DNA of 64,000 nt from Dorea sp. D27 (GTDB lineage: Bacteria; Bacillota; Clostridia; Lachnospirales; Lachnospiraceae), in contig NZ_KQ236744.1 in NCBI RefSeq assembly GCF_001185345.1, positions 1 through 64,000 of the forward strand. Direction: 5' to 3'. The notes beneath the pieces were generated by a model that worked only from the letters and a program-made list of their open reading frames with translations, did no database searches and was not told the DNA's origin. Each line of letters starts with the position of its first letter. The stretch's first letter is position 1. Position numbers and translations under genes: made by a program. Positions 48,488 to 57,121 of this stretch are shown piece after piece.

Positions 48488-49396
48488 ATGGCAGTAAAAA
48501 AGAAAGGACTTGGTAAAGGTCTTGACAGTTTAATTCCTGATAAGCCTTTGAAGGCAGCTATGACTAATACCGGTAACCCCTTGGATGATAATGAAACGGG
48601 TATGGGGGAACGGATGATGAAGATTAATATGGTAGAGCCTAACAGAGAGCAGCCGCGTAAAAATTTTGAAGAAGATGCATTACTCGAGCTTTCGGACTCT
48701 ATAAAACAGTTTGGTGTATTACAGCCGCTTCTGGTCAGAAAAAGAAAAGATTATTACGAAATAATAGCAGGAGAAAGAAGATGGAGAGCCGCTAAAATGG
48801 CCGGTGTAAAAGAAGTACCTGTTATTATAAAAGACTATACGGAACAGGAAATAGTTGAAATCTCACTTATAGAGAACATACAGAGAGAAAACCTGAATCC
48901 AATTGAAGAAGCGATGGCATTTAAAAAGCTATTGGAAGAATTCAACTTAAAACAGGATGAAGTGGCCGAAAGAGTATCCAAGAGCAGAACAGCCGTAACA
49001 AATTCGATGCGTCTTCTTAAATTAAATGAAAAAGTGCAGCAGATGATTATAGATGATATGATATCTACAGGGCATGCAAGGGCTCTTTTAGCGATAGATG
49101 ATTATGAACAGCAGTATATGCTGGCAAACAAAATATTTGATGAGAAACTAAGTGTGCGTGAGACTGAAAAGCTTATAAAAGAAATAAAGAATCCTAAAAA
49201 GCCAAAGGAAAAGAAGATAATAGATAATCAGTTCATATATACAGATTTGGCCGATAAATTAAAAGAGGTAATGGGTACTAAAGTAAGTATAGCATCCAAA
49301 GGAAAAGGAAAAGGTAAGATAGAAATAGAATATTATTCAGACAGCGAATTAGAACGTGTGTTCGATTTAATGATGAGTGTCAACAAAGGAGAATAG
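48488..49396 (+). CDS. parB: Chromosome partitioning protein ParB/Spo0J
   Basis: The 302 residues have the N-terminal KKKGLGKGLDSLIP, the CTP-binding ParB box (GERRWRAAKMAGVKEVPVII; ENIQRENLNPIEEA), a helix-turn-helix (LKQDEVAERVSKSRTAVTNS) and a C-terminal dimerisation region. Starts 17 bp after parA behind GGAGGATAAT. It should load at the two parS sites. Confidence 0.96.
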   Translation: MAVKKKGLGKGLDSLIPDKPLKAAMTNTGNPLDDNETGMGERMMKINMVEPNREQPRKNFEEDALLELSDSIKQFGVLQPLLVRKRKDYYEIIAGERRWRAAKMAGVKEVPVIIKDYTEQEIVEISLIENIQRENLNPIEEAMAFKKLLEEFNLKQDEVAERVSKSRTAVTNSMRLLKLNEKVQQMIIDDMISTGHARALLAIDDYEQQYMLANKIFDEKLSVRETEKLIKEIKNPKKPKEKKIIDNQFIYTDLADKLKEVMGTKVSIASKGKGKGKIEIEYYSDSELERVFDLMMSVNKGE

Positions 49397-49402
49397 ACAT
49401 AT

Positions 49403-49945
49403 ATGGAAAGTAAGATACTGAATGCATTGGGAATAGATCCGGCTTTTATCTTCATTTTTATGTTGATATTGTTTATCGTATTGTTTATATTATATGTAAA
49501 TGTCACTATGAAGTATAACCGGTTAAAAAGCAGCTATGCAACGTTTATGAGGGGAAAAGATGGTAAAACTCTAGAAGAAGGATTTAGGGACAAGTTTGCA
49601 GAGATAGACACTATACTTAAGGTTACAAAACAAAACAGGCAGGATATAAGAGAAATAAATAAAAAGATGGAAGGTGACTATCAGAAGCTTGGCATTATCA
49701 AATATGACGCATTCAACGAGATGGGCGGGAAGCTCAGTTTTGCATTGGCTATGCTTGACGGCAATAATAACGGCTGGGTTATCAATGCAATGCACAGCAG
49801 AGAAGGCTGTTATACTTATATTAAAGAAATCGTCAAAGGCGAGAGTTATGTAGAATTAGCCGAAGAAGAGGCCGAAGCTCTTGACAGAGCTATATTCAGC
49901 GAATCATATGACAGAGAAGTCAAAGATATCGTAGCGCAAAAATAA
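49403..49945 (+). CDS. DUF4446 family membrane protein
   Basis: The 180 residues have one N-terminal membrane segment (about 11-32), a short coiled coil (about 55-85) and a soluble domain with IKYDAFNEMGGKLSFALAML followed by NNGWVINAMHSREGCYTYIK, typical of DUF4446. The family often follows parB in Firmicutes; its function is not known to me. Confidence 0.85.
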   Translation: MESKILNALGIDPAFIFIFMLILFIVLFILYVNVTMKYNRLKSSYATFMRGKDGKTLEEGFRDKFAEIDTILKVTKQNRQDIREINKKMEGDYQKLGIIKYDAFNEMGGKLSFALAMLDGNNNGWVINAMHSREGCYTYIKEIVKGESYVELAEEEAEALDRAIFSESYDREVKDIVAQK

Positions 49946-49970
49946 ACATAAGAATAATGAGGTGGAAATT

Positions 49971-51257
49971 ATGTTAGATATTAAATTTGTAAGAAATAAC
50001 CCTGATACAGTAAAAGAAAATATTAAAAAGAAATTTCAGGATGATAAACTTCCTCTCGTAGATGAGGTATTACAATTAGATCAGCAGAATAGAGATATTA
50101 AACAGGAAGTTGAAGCTCTGCGTGCGGACAGGAACAAGATATCCAAGCAGATCGGTGCATGTATGGCACAGGGAAAAAAAGATGAGGCTGAAGAACTTAA
50201 GAAAAAGGTGCAAGAGAATGCAGACAGAGTAGAGGCTTTGTCCTCTGATGAGAAGCAGGTAGAGGAAAGAATCAAAAAGATTATGATGACTATACCTAAT
50301 ATCATTGACCCGTCCGTACCTATAGGAAAAGATGACAGTGAAAATGTTGAGATACAAAAATACGGAGAACCTGTAATACCAGATTTTGAAATACCATATC
50401 ACACGGAAATCATGGAGAATTTTAACGGTATAGACCTCGAAAGTGCAGGAAAGGTTGCAGGCAATGGGTTCTACTACCTGATGGGTGATGTCGCAAGGCT
50501 GCATTCAGCAGTAATCACATATGCAAGAGATTTTATGATTAACCGCGGCTTTACTTATTGTATTCCTCCATTTATGATTCGCAGTAATGTCGTGACGGGA
50601 GTAATGAGTTTTGCGGAGATGGATGCCATGATGTACAAGATTGAAGGTGAAGACCTCTATCTTATCGGAACGAGCGAACACTCCATGATTGGAAAATTCA
50701 TCGATACAATGCTTACGGAGGATCAGCTGCCGCAGACATTAACGAGTTATTCTCCTTGTTTCCGGAAGGAAAAGGGCGCCCACGGGATTGAAGAACGTGG
50801 CGTTTACAGAATCCATCAGTTCGAAAAACAGGAGATGATAGTTGTTTGCAAGCCGGAAGAGAGCAAGATATGGTATGATAAACTCTGGCAGAATACAGTA
50901 GATTTATTCCGTTCTCTTGATGTGCCGGTACGTACACTTGAGTGCTGTTCAGGAGACCTGGCTGACTTGAAGGTTAAGTCCTGTGACGTAGAAGCATGGT
51001 CTCCGAGGCAGAAGAAGTACTTTGAAGTAGGAAGCTGTTCCAACCTTGGGGATGCACAGGCGAGAAGGCTTGGTATCCGCGTAAAAGGTACAGACGGAAG
51101 CAAGTACTTTGCACACACGTTAAATAACACAGTAGTAGCACCACCTAGAATGTTGATTGCATTTCTGGAGAATAACCTCCAGGAAGACGGCTCAGTCCGT
51201 ATACCAGAAGTATTGCAGCCATACATGGGTGGCATGACAAAGATTGAAAAGAAATAA
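49971..51257 (+). CDS. serS: Seryl-tRNA synthetase
   Basis: The 428 residues have an N-terminal coiled-coil arm (about 30-100) that contacts the tRNA variable arm, then class II motifs: motif 2 CFRKEKGAHGIEERGVYRIH and motif 3 with NNTVVAPPRMLIAFLENN. It charges tRNA-Ser. Start after GAGGTGGAAATT. No T-box leader was seen. Confidence 0.96.
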   Translation: MLDIKFVRNNPDTVKENIKKKFQDDKLPLVDEVLQLDQQNRDIKQEVEALRADRNKISKQIGACMAQGKKDEAEELKKKVQENADRVEALSSDEKQVEERIKKIMMTIPNIIDPSVPIGKDDSENVEIQKYGEPVIPDFEIPYHTEIMENFNGIDLESAGKVAGNGFYYLMGDVARLHSAVITYARDFMINRGFTYCIPPFMIRSNVVTGVMSFAEMDAMMYKIEGEDLYLIGTSEHSMIGKFIDTMLTEDQLPQTLTSYSPCFRKEKGAHGIEERGVYRIHQFEKQEMIVVCKPEESKIWYDKLWQNTVDLFRSLDVPVRTLECCSGDLADLKVKSCDVEAWSPRQKKYFEVGSCSNLGDAQARRLGIRVKGTDGSKYFAHTLNNTVVAPPRMLIAFLENNLQEDGSVRIPEVLQPYMGGMTKIEKK

Positions 51258-51282
51258 AACATTAAAATGTAAGGAAAACCCC

Positions 51283-52158
51283 ATGCATAAATTTTTACAG
51301 GCCATAGGTTATGGCAATATAACTTCAAAAAGACAATTGAATGAATTCCTGAAAGACACAGAGGAGTCATTCACCTGCCATGAGCTCGTAGAAATCGAAA
51401 ACGAACTTGATTTCTGCGAGTATCAGCGGGAATGCGGCGCCGGGATAGGAGTCTCTGTATGTGGAGATATGGATATAAACGAGCATTTTGAACGACAGTA
51501 TTATTATCCATATTTTATCGGCAGCGGACTGACATCTTACGCAGATGTCGTTGTAGAGAGGAGGATGGGTGAAGAGGCCTACGTAGGTATATGTGAAGAT
51601 GTAAAAGTAGGTATCAGCCTTATCTTTTATCTGCAGAATGCAGTAGAGTTTATCAAAGAAAAGCAGATGTCCGGCAAAAAAGTGAAATATGGTTCTGTAA
51701 CACTTTCAGGACTATGCAATAAAGGTACAATTCTGCTCCCCGTATTAAAAAACGCAGAACTGGAAAAGAAGAGACAAGAAGAGTCCAGAAACAGGATGAT
51801 GCTATTAAGCGCGGCTAAAAACGGCGATCAGGCTGCGATGGAAAGTCTGACGCTGGACGATATAGACATCTATTCAAAAGTATCAAGACGCCTCATAACA
51901 GAGGATGTATTCAGTATAGTAGATACATGTTTCATGCCATACGGGATAGAATGTGACTGCTACTCCATATTAGGTGAGATACTGGATATACATACAATAG
52001 AAAATGAAGATACAAAAGAACAGCTGTATATCATGAAACTTGATGTAAATGAACTGCAGTTCGATATCTGTGTGCCCGTAAAGAGGGTGACAGGTGAGCC
52101 TGCCGTAGGGCGGCGATTTAAAGGAGATATCTGGCTGCAAGGCAGAATTAACTTTTAA
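51283..52158 (+). CDS. DUF3881 family protein
   Basis: The 291 residues begin MHKFLQAIGYGNITSKRQL and contain no membrane segment. The conserved middle part includes ECGAGIGVSVCGDMDINEHF and YYYPYFIGSG. I recognise the DUF3881 family, found mainly in Lachnospiraceae; role unknown. The start at 51283 follows AAGGAAAACCCC, 25 bp after serS. Confidence 0.8.
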   Translation: MHKFLQAIGYGNITSKRQLNEFLKDTEESFTCHELVEIENELDFCEYQRECGAGIGVSVCGDMDINEHFERQYYYPYFIGSGLTSYADVVVERRMGEEAYVGICEDVKVGISLIFYLQNAVEFIKEKQMSGKKVKYGSVTLSGLCNKGTILLPVLKNAELEKKRQEESRNRMMLLSAAKNGDQAAMESLTLDDIDIYSKVSRRLITEDVFSIVDTCFMPYGIECDCYSILGEILDIHTIENEDTKEQLYIMKLDVNELQFDICVPVKRVTGEPAVGRRFKGDIWLQGRINF

Positions 52159-52162
52159 AGGT

Positions 52163-52204
52163 AATTGGGGACGGGGTTTTTCTAGAAAAACCCCGTCCCC
52201 AATT
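52163..52204. repeat. REP-like palindrome (GGGGACGG family), copy 3
   Basis: A 42-bp perfect palindrome without loop: AATTGGGGACGGGGTTTTTC followed by its complement. It starts 4 bp after the DUF3881 stop. No T-run follows on either strand, so it is not a typical terminator. Confidence 0.88.
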
Positions 52205-52230
52205 AAAAAAAGGGTGTCCCAATTTCGTTA

Positions 52231-52259
52231 TTGATTTTTTCCTCATAAAATGATAGAAT
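52231..52259 (+). promoter_or_regulatory. Promoter of the truncated tRNA
   Basis: TTGATT (52231-52236) and TAGAAT (52254-52259), spacing 17 bp, 23 bp before the tRNA-like sequence. Confidence 0.5.
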
Positions 52260-52281
52260 ATAAAAGCTGACAACTTAATAT

Positions 52282-52326
52282 GTTTCCGTAGCTCAACTGG
52301 ATAGAGCGACCGCCTCCTAAGCGGAT
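52282..52326 (+). pseudogene. Truncated tRNA-Arg (CCT anticodon)
   Basis: The 5' half of a tRNA is clear: GTTTCCG acceptor strand, D-arm GTAGCTCAACTGGATAGAGC and anticodon stem-loop CCGCCTCCTAAGCGG. After that the sequence leaves the tRNA pattern: no TTCGAAT loop and no CGGAAAC to close the acceptor stem. It is 67 bp before an intact tRNA-Arg with the same anticodon loop. Confidence 0.75.
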
Positions 52327-52355
52327 GAATTTGCTCACCAGAATTGAATAAATTG

Positions 52356-52384
52356 TTTATAACAGTCGAATACACTGTTATAAT
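52356..52384 (+). promoter_or_regulatory. Promoter of tRNA-Arg
   Basis: TTTATA (52356-52361) and TATAAT (52379-52384), spacing 17 bp, just before the tRNA. Confidence 0.5.
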
Positions 52385-52392
52385 ATATAAGT

Positions 52393-52465
52393 GTCTCTGT
52401 AGCTCAGGGGATAGAGCATTCGCCTCCTAAGCGAAGGGTCGGACGTTCAAATCGTCTCAGGGACG
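52393..52465 (+). tRNA. tRNA-Arg (anticodon CCT)
   Basis: The complete cloverleaf has a seven-pair acceptor stem (GTCTCTG with CAGGGAC, one T-G pair), D-arm TAGCTCAGGGGATAGAGC, anticodon stem TTCGC/GCGAA around CTCCTAA, and a T-arm GGACG-TTCAAAT-CGTCT. CCA is not encoded. It reads AGG codons. Confidence 0.93.
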
Positions 52466-52472
52466 CTGAAAG

Positions 52473-52506
52473 TGCTGAAAATTCAAGGATTTTCAGCATT
52501 TTTTTT
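52473..52506 (+). terminator. Rho-independent terminator after tRNA-Arg
   Basis: TGCTGAAAAT and ATTTTCAGCA form a 10-bp stem, followed by eight T. The next 246 bp (52507-52752) hold no feature I can identify; a short low-complexity AT-rich stretch is followed by what may be degraded Rhs coding sequence. Confidence 0.85.
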
Positions 52507-52752
52507 ATGCAATTAAATGAAAATGCCCATCTGTGTAGTTTTTAATGTTGCTTTTGCTATTTTGATTTATACAAAAAAATCTGAAAAACAAACGCTTGCT
52601 TATATAAGTTAATTACAGATTTCATGACAATTGCTTACAGAAACAGCATTGTTTATTCAATTGCTCAACATAGGGGTTAATTCCGGAGATATTTCTTATA
52701 ATGATACAAAATTTTAAATTGATGGCATCAATCAGGAGAATCTCAGGAACTC

Positions 52753-53231
52753 ATGGAGTACAGCGCAAATGATGGGGTACGTCAGGCATACACTTATGGA
52801 GATGCATGGTTAAGTGTTGCTAAAGCAGATGAAACCAGTTATTATATGAATGACGGACGATTTAGCGTGACCGGGCTGGTCACAGAGACTAATGCTCTAA
52901 CGAATAGTTATCGTTATGACCCATATGGAAATCTTATATCAGGAACTGCCGATGCAGTGAACTATTATGGCTGGAAAGATGCCAAGAAGTTAATAAAAAA
53001 GTTGTAAAAACTGCAAAAAATTAGTTAAAAAGGCAATCAATACAGTTAAAAAGGTAACTAAATTGGTAGTCAATGCAGTAACTCATCCAACGCAGACGAT
53101 ACAGAAAGCGAAACAGACCGTAAACAAAATATATCAGAAAGCATCATCTGGGGGTTCTCAAAGTCGGTAGAGTCGCTTCAGGAGGAGTAGCTGGGGGTGT
53201 TGCGGGTGATATTGTGTCAGGAGCATACTAA
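52753..53231 (+). pseudogene. Rhs/YD-repeat protein remnant with two frame breaks
   Basis: The first frame (52753-53007) ends in YRYDPYGNLISGTADAVNYYG, a YD repeat of Rhs-type wall or toxin proteins, followed without the usual Rhs core by DAKKLIKKL and a stop. The reading then continues in the next frame to a stop at 53168-53170 (KKAINTVKKVTKLVVNAV) and again in the third frame to a stop at 53229-53231 (glycine-rich ASGGVAGGVAGD). An internal deletion plus two frameshifts make it non-functional. Full-length relatives exceed 1000 residues. Confidence 0.75.
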
Positions 53232-53245
53232 AAAGGGAGGAAAAG

Positions 53246-54022
53246 ATGTTTCTTCAAAAGCTTTTATTTTACGTTCTTTTGTTTTCGGCAACGTTATTAA
53301 GCATCAGACTTACGGAGGCCGTAAGAGGTGATGTTTTTTTCCCAAATGAACGATTGAAGGAACTAATGAACTTAATCAATAAAAAAACCATGATTTTGTT
53401 CTATGTTTCTTTCTATACATTCTTTGTGATTGGTGGTGCATATTATATTATCTCAAGTGCACCATGCGTTATGAATAAAGATTTTGCAATAAAAAGGGGA
53501 AAAATACAAAACGTCTCTTTGTATGAGAAGAATAACATAGGGACCAAATATAATATCACTCTCTTAGATGAAAACGGAAACTATAATCAAGTTGAGCATG
53601 TTTTCTCAGAGGCCTTAAAAGAAGGTGATGAGGTGGAAATCGCTGAGTCTTCGCAGAGGTTTCTTGGCCGGATAGTAAAAACGATAAATGGTAAAGAGAC
53701 AGAATATTACCAGAGTATTGAGAATAGCACAGGAATTGAAAAGATAATCGTATGTATTTATATTATATTCACTATAGTTATGCAGACCCGATTTTTGAAA
53801 AGAGAAAAAAAGAGTATGTCCATAAGCAAAGTTCAGTTATTGCTATTGCAGTTTTGGGAGAAAGGGGTTTGGATTTATTGTATCATAATGGCGATCAGTC
53901 TATTTAATTTAGTTGACAATAAAATATGGGGTATTACTGGTGCTTTAGTATTTGTGATATACACATTTAGCTCATTTTTGTCTTTAATGCTTGAAGGGAA
54001 AAATGTACAAAATAAAACATGA
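53246..54022 (+). CDS. Uncharacterised membrane protein, possible orphan immunity protein
   Basis: The 258 residues contain a hydrophobic N-terminus (about 4-22), a second membrane segment (48-70), an extracellular or cytosolic beta-rich middle part (75-160) and three further segments (164-182, 198-218, 224-246). No family recognised. It begins 14 bp after the Rhs remnant behind GGGAGGAAAAG, the place where immunity genes of Rhs toxins lie; that role is inference. AT content is higher than in neighbouring core genes. Confidence 0.7.
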   Translation: MFLQKLLFYVLLFSATLLSIRLTEAVRGDVFFPNERLKELMNLINKKTMILFYVSFYTFFVIGGAYYIISSAPCVMNKDFAIKRGKIQNVSLYEKNNIGTKYNITLLDENGNYNQVEHVFSEALKEGDEVEIAESSQRFLGRIVKTINGKETEYYQSIENSTGIEKIIVCIYIIFTIVMQTRFLKREKKSMSISKVQLLLLQFWEKGVWIYCIIMAISLFNLVDNKIWGITGALVFVIYTFSSFLSLMLEGKNVQNKT

Positions 54023-54038
54023 ATAAAAGGAGAGATTT

Positions 54039-54500
54039 GTGACGGAAGTTCATTGTATGGATAATAATCAAGAAGAAATTTTGCAAGCGTTAGAGGAGTT
54101 AGATGTAACAGAGTATTTAGCTAGAAAAAATAAGAAAAATATTGTAAATATAGTAAAATATACTGCAGCTGCCGGTTTGACTTCGTTACTTTTATTTATA
54201 GGGGTTCTTCCAGAAATGCGTATATTTGCAATTTTGTTTTATTGTGTAATTTTTTTTCCTGGCCTTTTTACTTTTGTGTACGTATGGTATATAGGGACTA
54301 AAAAGAAGAAACAAATCCAACATGTTTATAAAGGACAAGCAATAATAATTTGTGAAAACCCACTTGAATTGATATATATTAATAGTGATAAGAAGTGTAA
54401 AAAAATAAAATGTCAGGTTCCTCTTAAAGTAAAGGCTCATGAAGGCATCAAGGTTGATATTGTAGTTGAAGACGAAACTATTGTGGAGATTAATGTGTAA
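54039..54500 (+). CDS. Uncharacterised small membrane protein
   Basis: The 153 residues start at GTG after AAAGGAGAGATTT, with two membrane segments (about 40-60 and 66-88) and a soluble C-terminal domain. It follows the previous membrane protein by 16 bp, so they form a pair. Family not recognised. Together they may be the surviving immunity or accessory genes of the decayed Rhs locus. Confidence 0.65.
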   Translation: MTEVHCMDNNQEEILQALEELDVTEYLARKNKKNIVNIVKYTAAAGLTSLLLFIGVLPEMRIFAILFYCVIFFPGLFTFVYVWYIGTKKKKQIQHVYKGQAIIICENPLELIYINSDKKCKKIKCQVPLKVKAHEGIKVDIVVEDETIVEINV

Positions 54501-54591
54501 ATATTTTTATGAAAGTTAAAAACACTAGAATCAAGGAAATTCAAAACGTTCAGTATACGTAGTATATCATCGAGACTATATGCTTTAAACA

Positions 54592-54632
54592 AAAAGGATT
54601 AGATGGTGCTTCTTGGCACATCTAATCCTTTT
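54592..54632. terminator. Bidirectional terminator
   Basis: AAAAGGATTAGATG and CATCTAATCCTTTT form a 14-bp perfect stem between the membrane protein gene and the convergent pilT operon. Confidence 0.85.
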
Positions 54633-54637
54633 AAACC

Positions 54638-55696
54638 TTATCTCAATTTCTTCCCAAGCATATCCGGGTTTGTCGCAAAAGTAAGTGCGGTCTCTTCTGA
54701 GATGGTACCAGCCTTATACAGGCGCAGAAGGCTGGTGTCCATCGCTATCATATCATCGCTGGCGGAAGAATAGATGATTCCGTCTATCTGGGGAATCTTA
54801 TTATCCCGTATCATGTTGCGGATGGCCGGTGTTACAGTCATAATCTCAAAGGCAGGAACCATGCCGCCGCCCAAGGAAGGGACAAGCTGCTGTGATACGA
54901 CGGCCTGCAGTACCATGGACAGCTGCACGGCAATCTGCCGCTGCTGGTTAGGCGGGAATACGTCTATGATACGGTCTATCGTATTTGCACTCCCAATCGT
55001 GTGCAGGGTCGAGAAGATGAGATGCCCGGTCTCTGCGGCTGTCATGGCGACCTGCGTCGTCTCATAATCCCGCATCTCGCCTAGCAGTATGACGTCAGGG
55101 CTCTGTCGCAGCGCGGCACGTAAGGCTGCCACGTAACTGTCCGTATCTACATTGATTTCCCTCTGGCTTACAATACTTTTATCGTGCCTGTGCAGATATT
55201 CAAGGGGATCCTCCAGGGTGATGATATGCTTTTCAAAGTTGTGGTTGATATCATCTATCATACAGGCAAGTGTCGTTGATTTTCCGCTGCCGGCGGGTCC
55301 AGTGACCAGAACAAGCCCCTTCGGGAAACGGTCCAGCTTCATAATAGTGTCAGGGATACCAAGAGAAGCCGGATTCGGAAGTGTAAAGGTTATGATACGT
55401 ATAACAGCCGATAAAGCACCCCTCTGCTTGTACGCACTCACACGGAAACGTGACAGACCTGCGATGGCAAAAGAAAAGTCATCATCACCCGTTTCCAGAA
55501 GCTTGTCCATGGAACGTTCTCCCGCCAGCTCATATATCTGGCGGAGCAGGTATTCCGTGTCATCAGGGAGAAGCCGGTCATCGTTGATGCGTACAATCGT
55601 ATTATTGACCCTCATAGAAGCAGGAAGACCTGCAATGATAAAAAGATCTGACGCTTTTTTCTCTATGGCGTTTTCAAAAAAATCTGTTGCATTCAT
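54638..55696 (-). CDS. pilT: Type IV pilus retraction ATPase PilT
   Basis: The 352 residues of the PilT/secretion ATPase family show Walker A GPAGSGKSTTLACMI, the Asp box ITLEDPLEYLH, Walker B ILLGEMRDYETTQ, the His box HLIFSTLHTIGSANTI, and AIRNMIRDNKIPQI, the C-terminal motif characteristic of PilT rather than PilB. It retracts pili. It is the last gene of the minus-strand pilus cluster. Confidence 0.93.
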   Translation of the reverse strand: MNATDFFENAIEKKASDLFIIAGLPASMRVNNTIVRINDDRLLPDDTEYLLRQIYELAGERSMDKLLETGDDDFSFAIAGLSRFRVSAYKQRGALSAVIRIITFTLPNPASLGIPDTIMKLDRFPKGLVLVTGPAGSGKSTTLACMIDDINHNFEKHIITLEDPLEYLHRHDKSIVSQREINVDTDSYVAALRAALRQSPDVILLGEMRDYETTQVAMTAAETGHLIFSTLHTIGSANTIDRIIDVFPPNQQRQIAVQLSMVLQAVVSQQLVPSLGGGMVPAFEIMTVTPAIRNMIRDNKIPQIDGIIYSSASDDMIAMDTSLLRLYKAGTISEETALTFATNPDMLGKKLR

Positions 55697-55708
55697 TATG
55701 ACAATCTC

Positions 55709-56188
55709 CTATTCTATTAATTTTAAACGATCATTCCCCTCCCATCCTGCAGTTGATATCTCCTGCCAGGACGTGACGCGGTAGAAACCGCCGGAAAGCT
55801 TGTCAGGGCGATTCAGAGCCAGAACAATATTCAGTGCTTTCTCTTCATTGACCTTCTCTTCAAAGGTCAAAACCGGTTCGTCAGATGTAAAGTCCAGAGT
55901 GGTTCCTTCCATCGTTTTAAGCAACGCGGCCGCTTCTGCATAGTAATCACCAGGCCTGTTACTGTAAGCTGTCTCTAATATATCGTCAATCTCCTTCAAC
56001 TTCCGTTCAGCTGCATTGCACGCATTATAATAATCCGTATTATGCCGGGCAGTATCTCTGCTGTACTTGTAATCTCCGGCAGCGCTGGACAATGACAGGG
56101 TGGCAAAGGTAACAAGGCAGAGTATGATAAACACCATAAGCAAAGATACAGAGCCTATATTGGCTACAGGATACGTATTTTTCTTCAT
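55709..56188 (-). CDS. Uncharacterised membrane-anchored protein of pilus cluster
   Basis: The 159 residues have one N-terminal hydrophobic segment (about 12-34) preceded by a short basic leader, then a hydrophilic domain. No canonical G-[x4]-E prepilin cleavage site is seen; PVANIGSVSLLMVFIILCL is reminiscent of PilX-type minor pilins. It lies between the prepilin and pilT genes with 12-13 bp gaps. Function inferred from position only. Confidence 0.65.
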   Translation of the reverse strand: MKKNTYPVANIGSVSLLMVFIILCLVTFATLSLSSAAGDYKYSRDTARHNTDYYNACNAAERKLKEIDDILETAYSNRPGDYYAEAAALLKTMEGTTLDFTSDEPVLTFEEKVNEEKALNIVLALNRPDKLSGGFYRVTSWQEISTAGWEGNDRLKLIE

Positions 56189-56201
56189 AGAGGCTCCTTT
56201 C

Positions 56202-56639
56202 CTACGGTTTCAATTGCTTATATATCACGATTTCTAATTCATAAATGTGTGAAGCAGAACCAGTTTTATCAACGGAAAGTCTGTACTCGGTGATACCACT
56301 GTCAGAGCTTCCTTTCTCTATCTCCAGATAATAACCTGCCTCCGGTTCACTGCAAGGCTTGAATTCTTTATCATAGTAAATATATATGTTGCTGTCCTCC
56401 GTGTTCATATGGGGATAATATTCCCGGAGGGCAGTTTCGGCATCTTCTGTGCCACGGATGATATCAGCAACGGAGGCGGCCTGGTTTACGGCGGTATCCA
56501 GCTCTTCCGTATCCCGGCTGATTGTATGTGACTTAACAAACAGCTGCAGGCAGATGGCGCTGATAACAGAAAAGAAGAGGATAGCTATGATTATTTCCAT
56601 AAGAAGCAGTCCGGAGCGGTTGGAAGTCTTTTTTTTCAT
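56202..56639 (-). CDS. Prepilin-like protein (type IV pilin N-terminus)
   Basis: The 145 residues contain a basic leader MKKKTSNRSG followed by LLLMEIIIAILFFSVISAI, with Gly before the cleavage point and Glu at mature position 5, as in type IV pilins and pseudopilins. The helix continues into a small globular domain. It overlaps the upstream gene by 4 bp. Confidence 0.8.
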   Translation of the reverse strand: MKKKTSNRSGLLLMEIIIAILFFSVISAICLQLFVKSHTISRDTEELDTAVNQAASVADIIRGTEDAETALREYYPHMNTEDSNIYIYYDKEFKPCSEPEAGYYLEIEKGSSDSGITEYRLSVDKTGSASHIYELEIVIYKQLKP

Positions 56640-57121
56640 GGCACGCTCCTTTCTGAGATAATAAGAGAGTCCTCGTCACCATTTCTGTCTGTCGATGTAA
56701 ATTCAAATAGCCCGGTCCCGGCCTTATCCATATCCAGGCTGTTGATTTCCATGATTGTCTTTCCATTTTTCAGGAGTATATCAACTCCGTCATTCAAGAA
56801 GAGTTCTTTTAAAAAACCGTCATATTCATATATATATGTAGTACAGGCTACGCCGTTATAATTGCCGCGCAATGACAGACACTCGGTTCCTTCGATGTCT
56901 CGGATGGAAACAGCTCCGCCACTGTCATTTTGCCGTATCTTTTCAGAAATATAGGAAAGACATGTCCGGTTCTGGTCATTTGCCTGAATCTGCCCTGTCG
57001 TAGAGCTGTATAAATTTGCGGCCAGAAGCAGAACGGCAAGCGATGATGCCGCAAAAACAAAGAAAAGAGCGATTGGAAATACAAGATCAATCATATGTTT
57101 CTGGCGAGTCTGGAATTTCAT
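56636..57121 (-). CDS. Uncharacterised membrane protein of pilus cluster (DUF4860-like)
   Basis: The 161 residues have one N-terminal membrane segment (about 12-35) and a soluble domain with CLSYISEKIRQND and TTYIYEYDGFLKELF. It resembles DUF4860 proteins that lie in clostridial pilin operons. A pseudopilin-like assembly role is likely by context. Overlaps its neighbours on both sides by 4 bp. Confidence 0.7.
   Translation of the reverse strand: MKFQTRQKHMIDLVFPIALFFVFAASSLAVLLLAANLYSSTTGQIQANDQNRTCLSYISEKIRQNDSGGAVSIRDIEGTECLSLRGNYNGVACTTYIYEYDGFLKELFLNDGVDILLKNGKTIMEINSLDMDKAGTGLFEFTSTDRNGDEDSLIISERSVP

Noticed and set aside
49946..49970. T-box leader for serS
   Set aside because: Only 25 bp separate serS from the DUF4446 gene; there is no room for a leader.
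52163..52204. Palindrome as rho-independent terminator of the DUF3881 gene
   Set aside because: There is no T-run after the stem on either strand, and it shares its core with palindromes in unrelated gaps.
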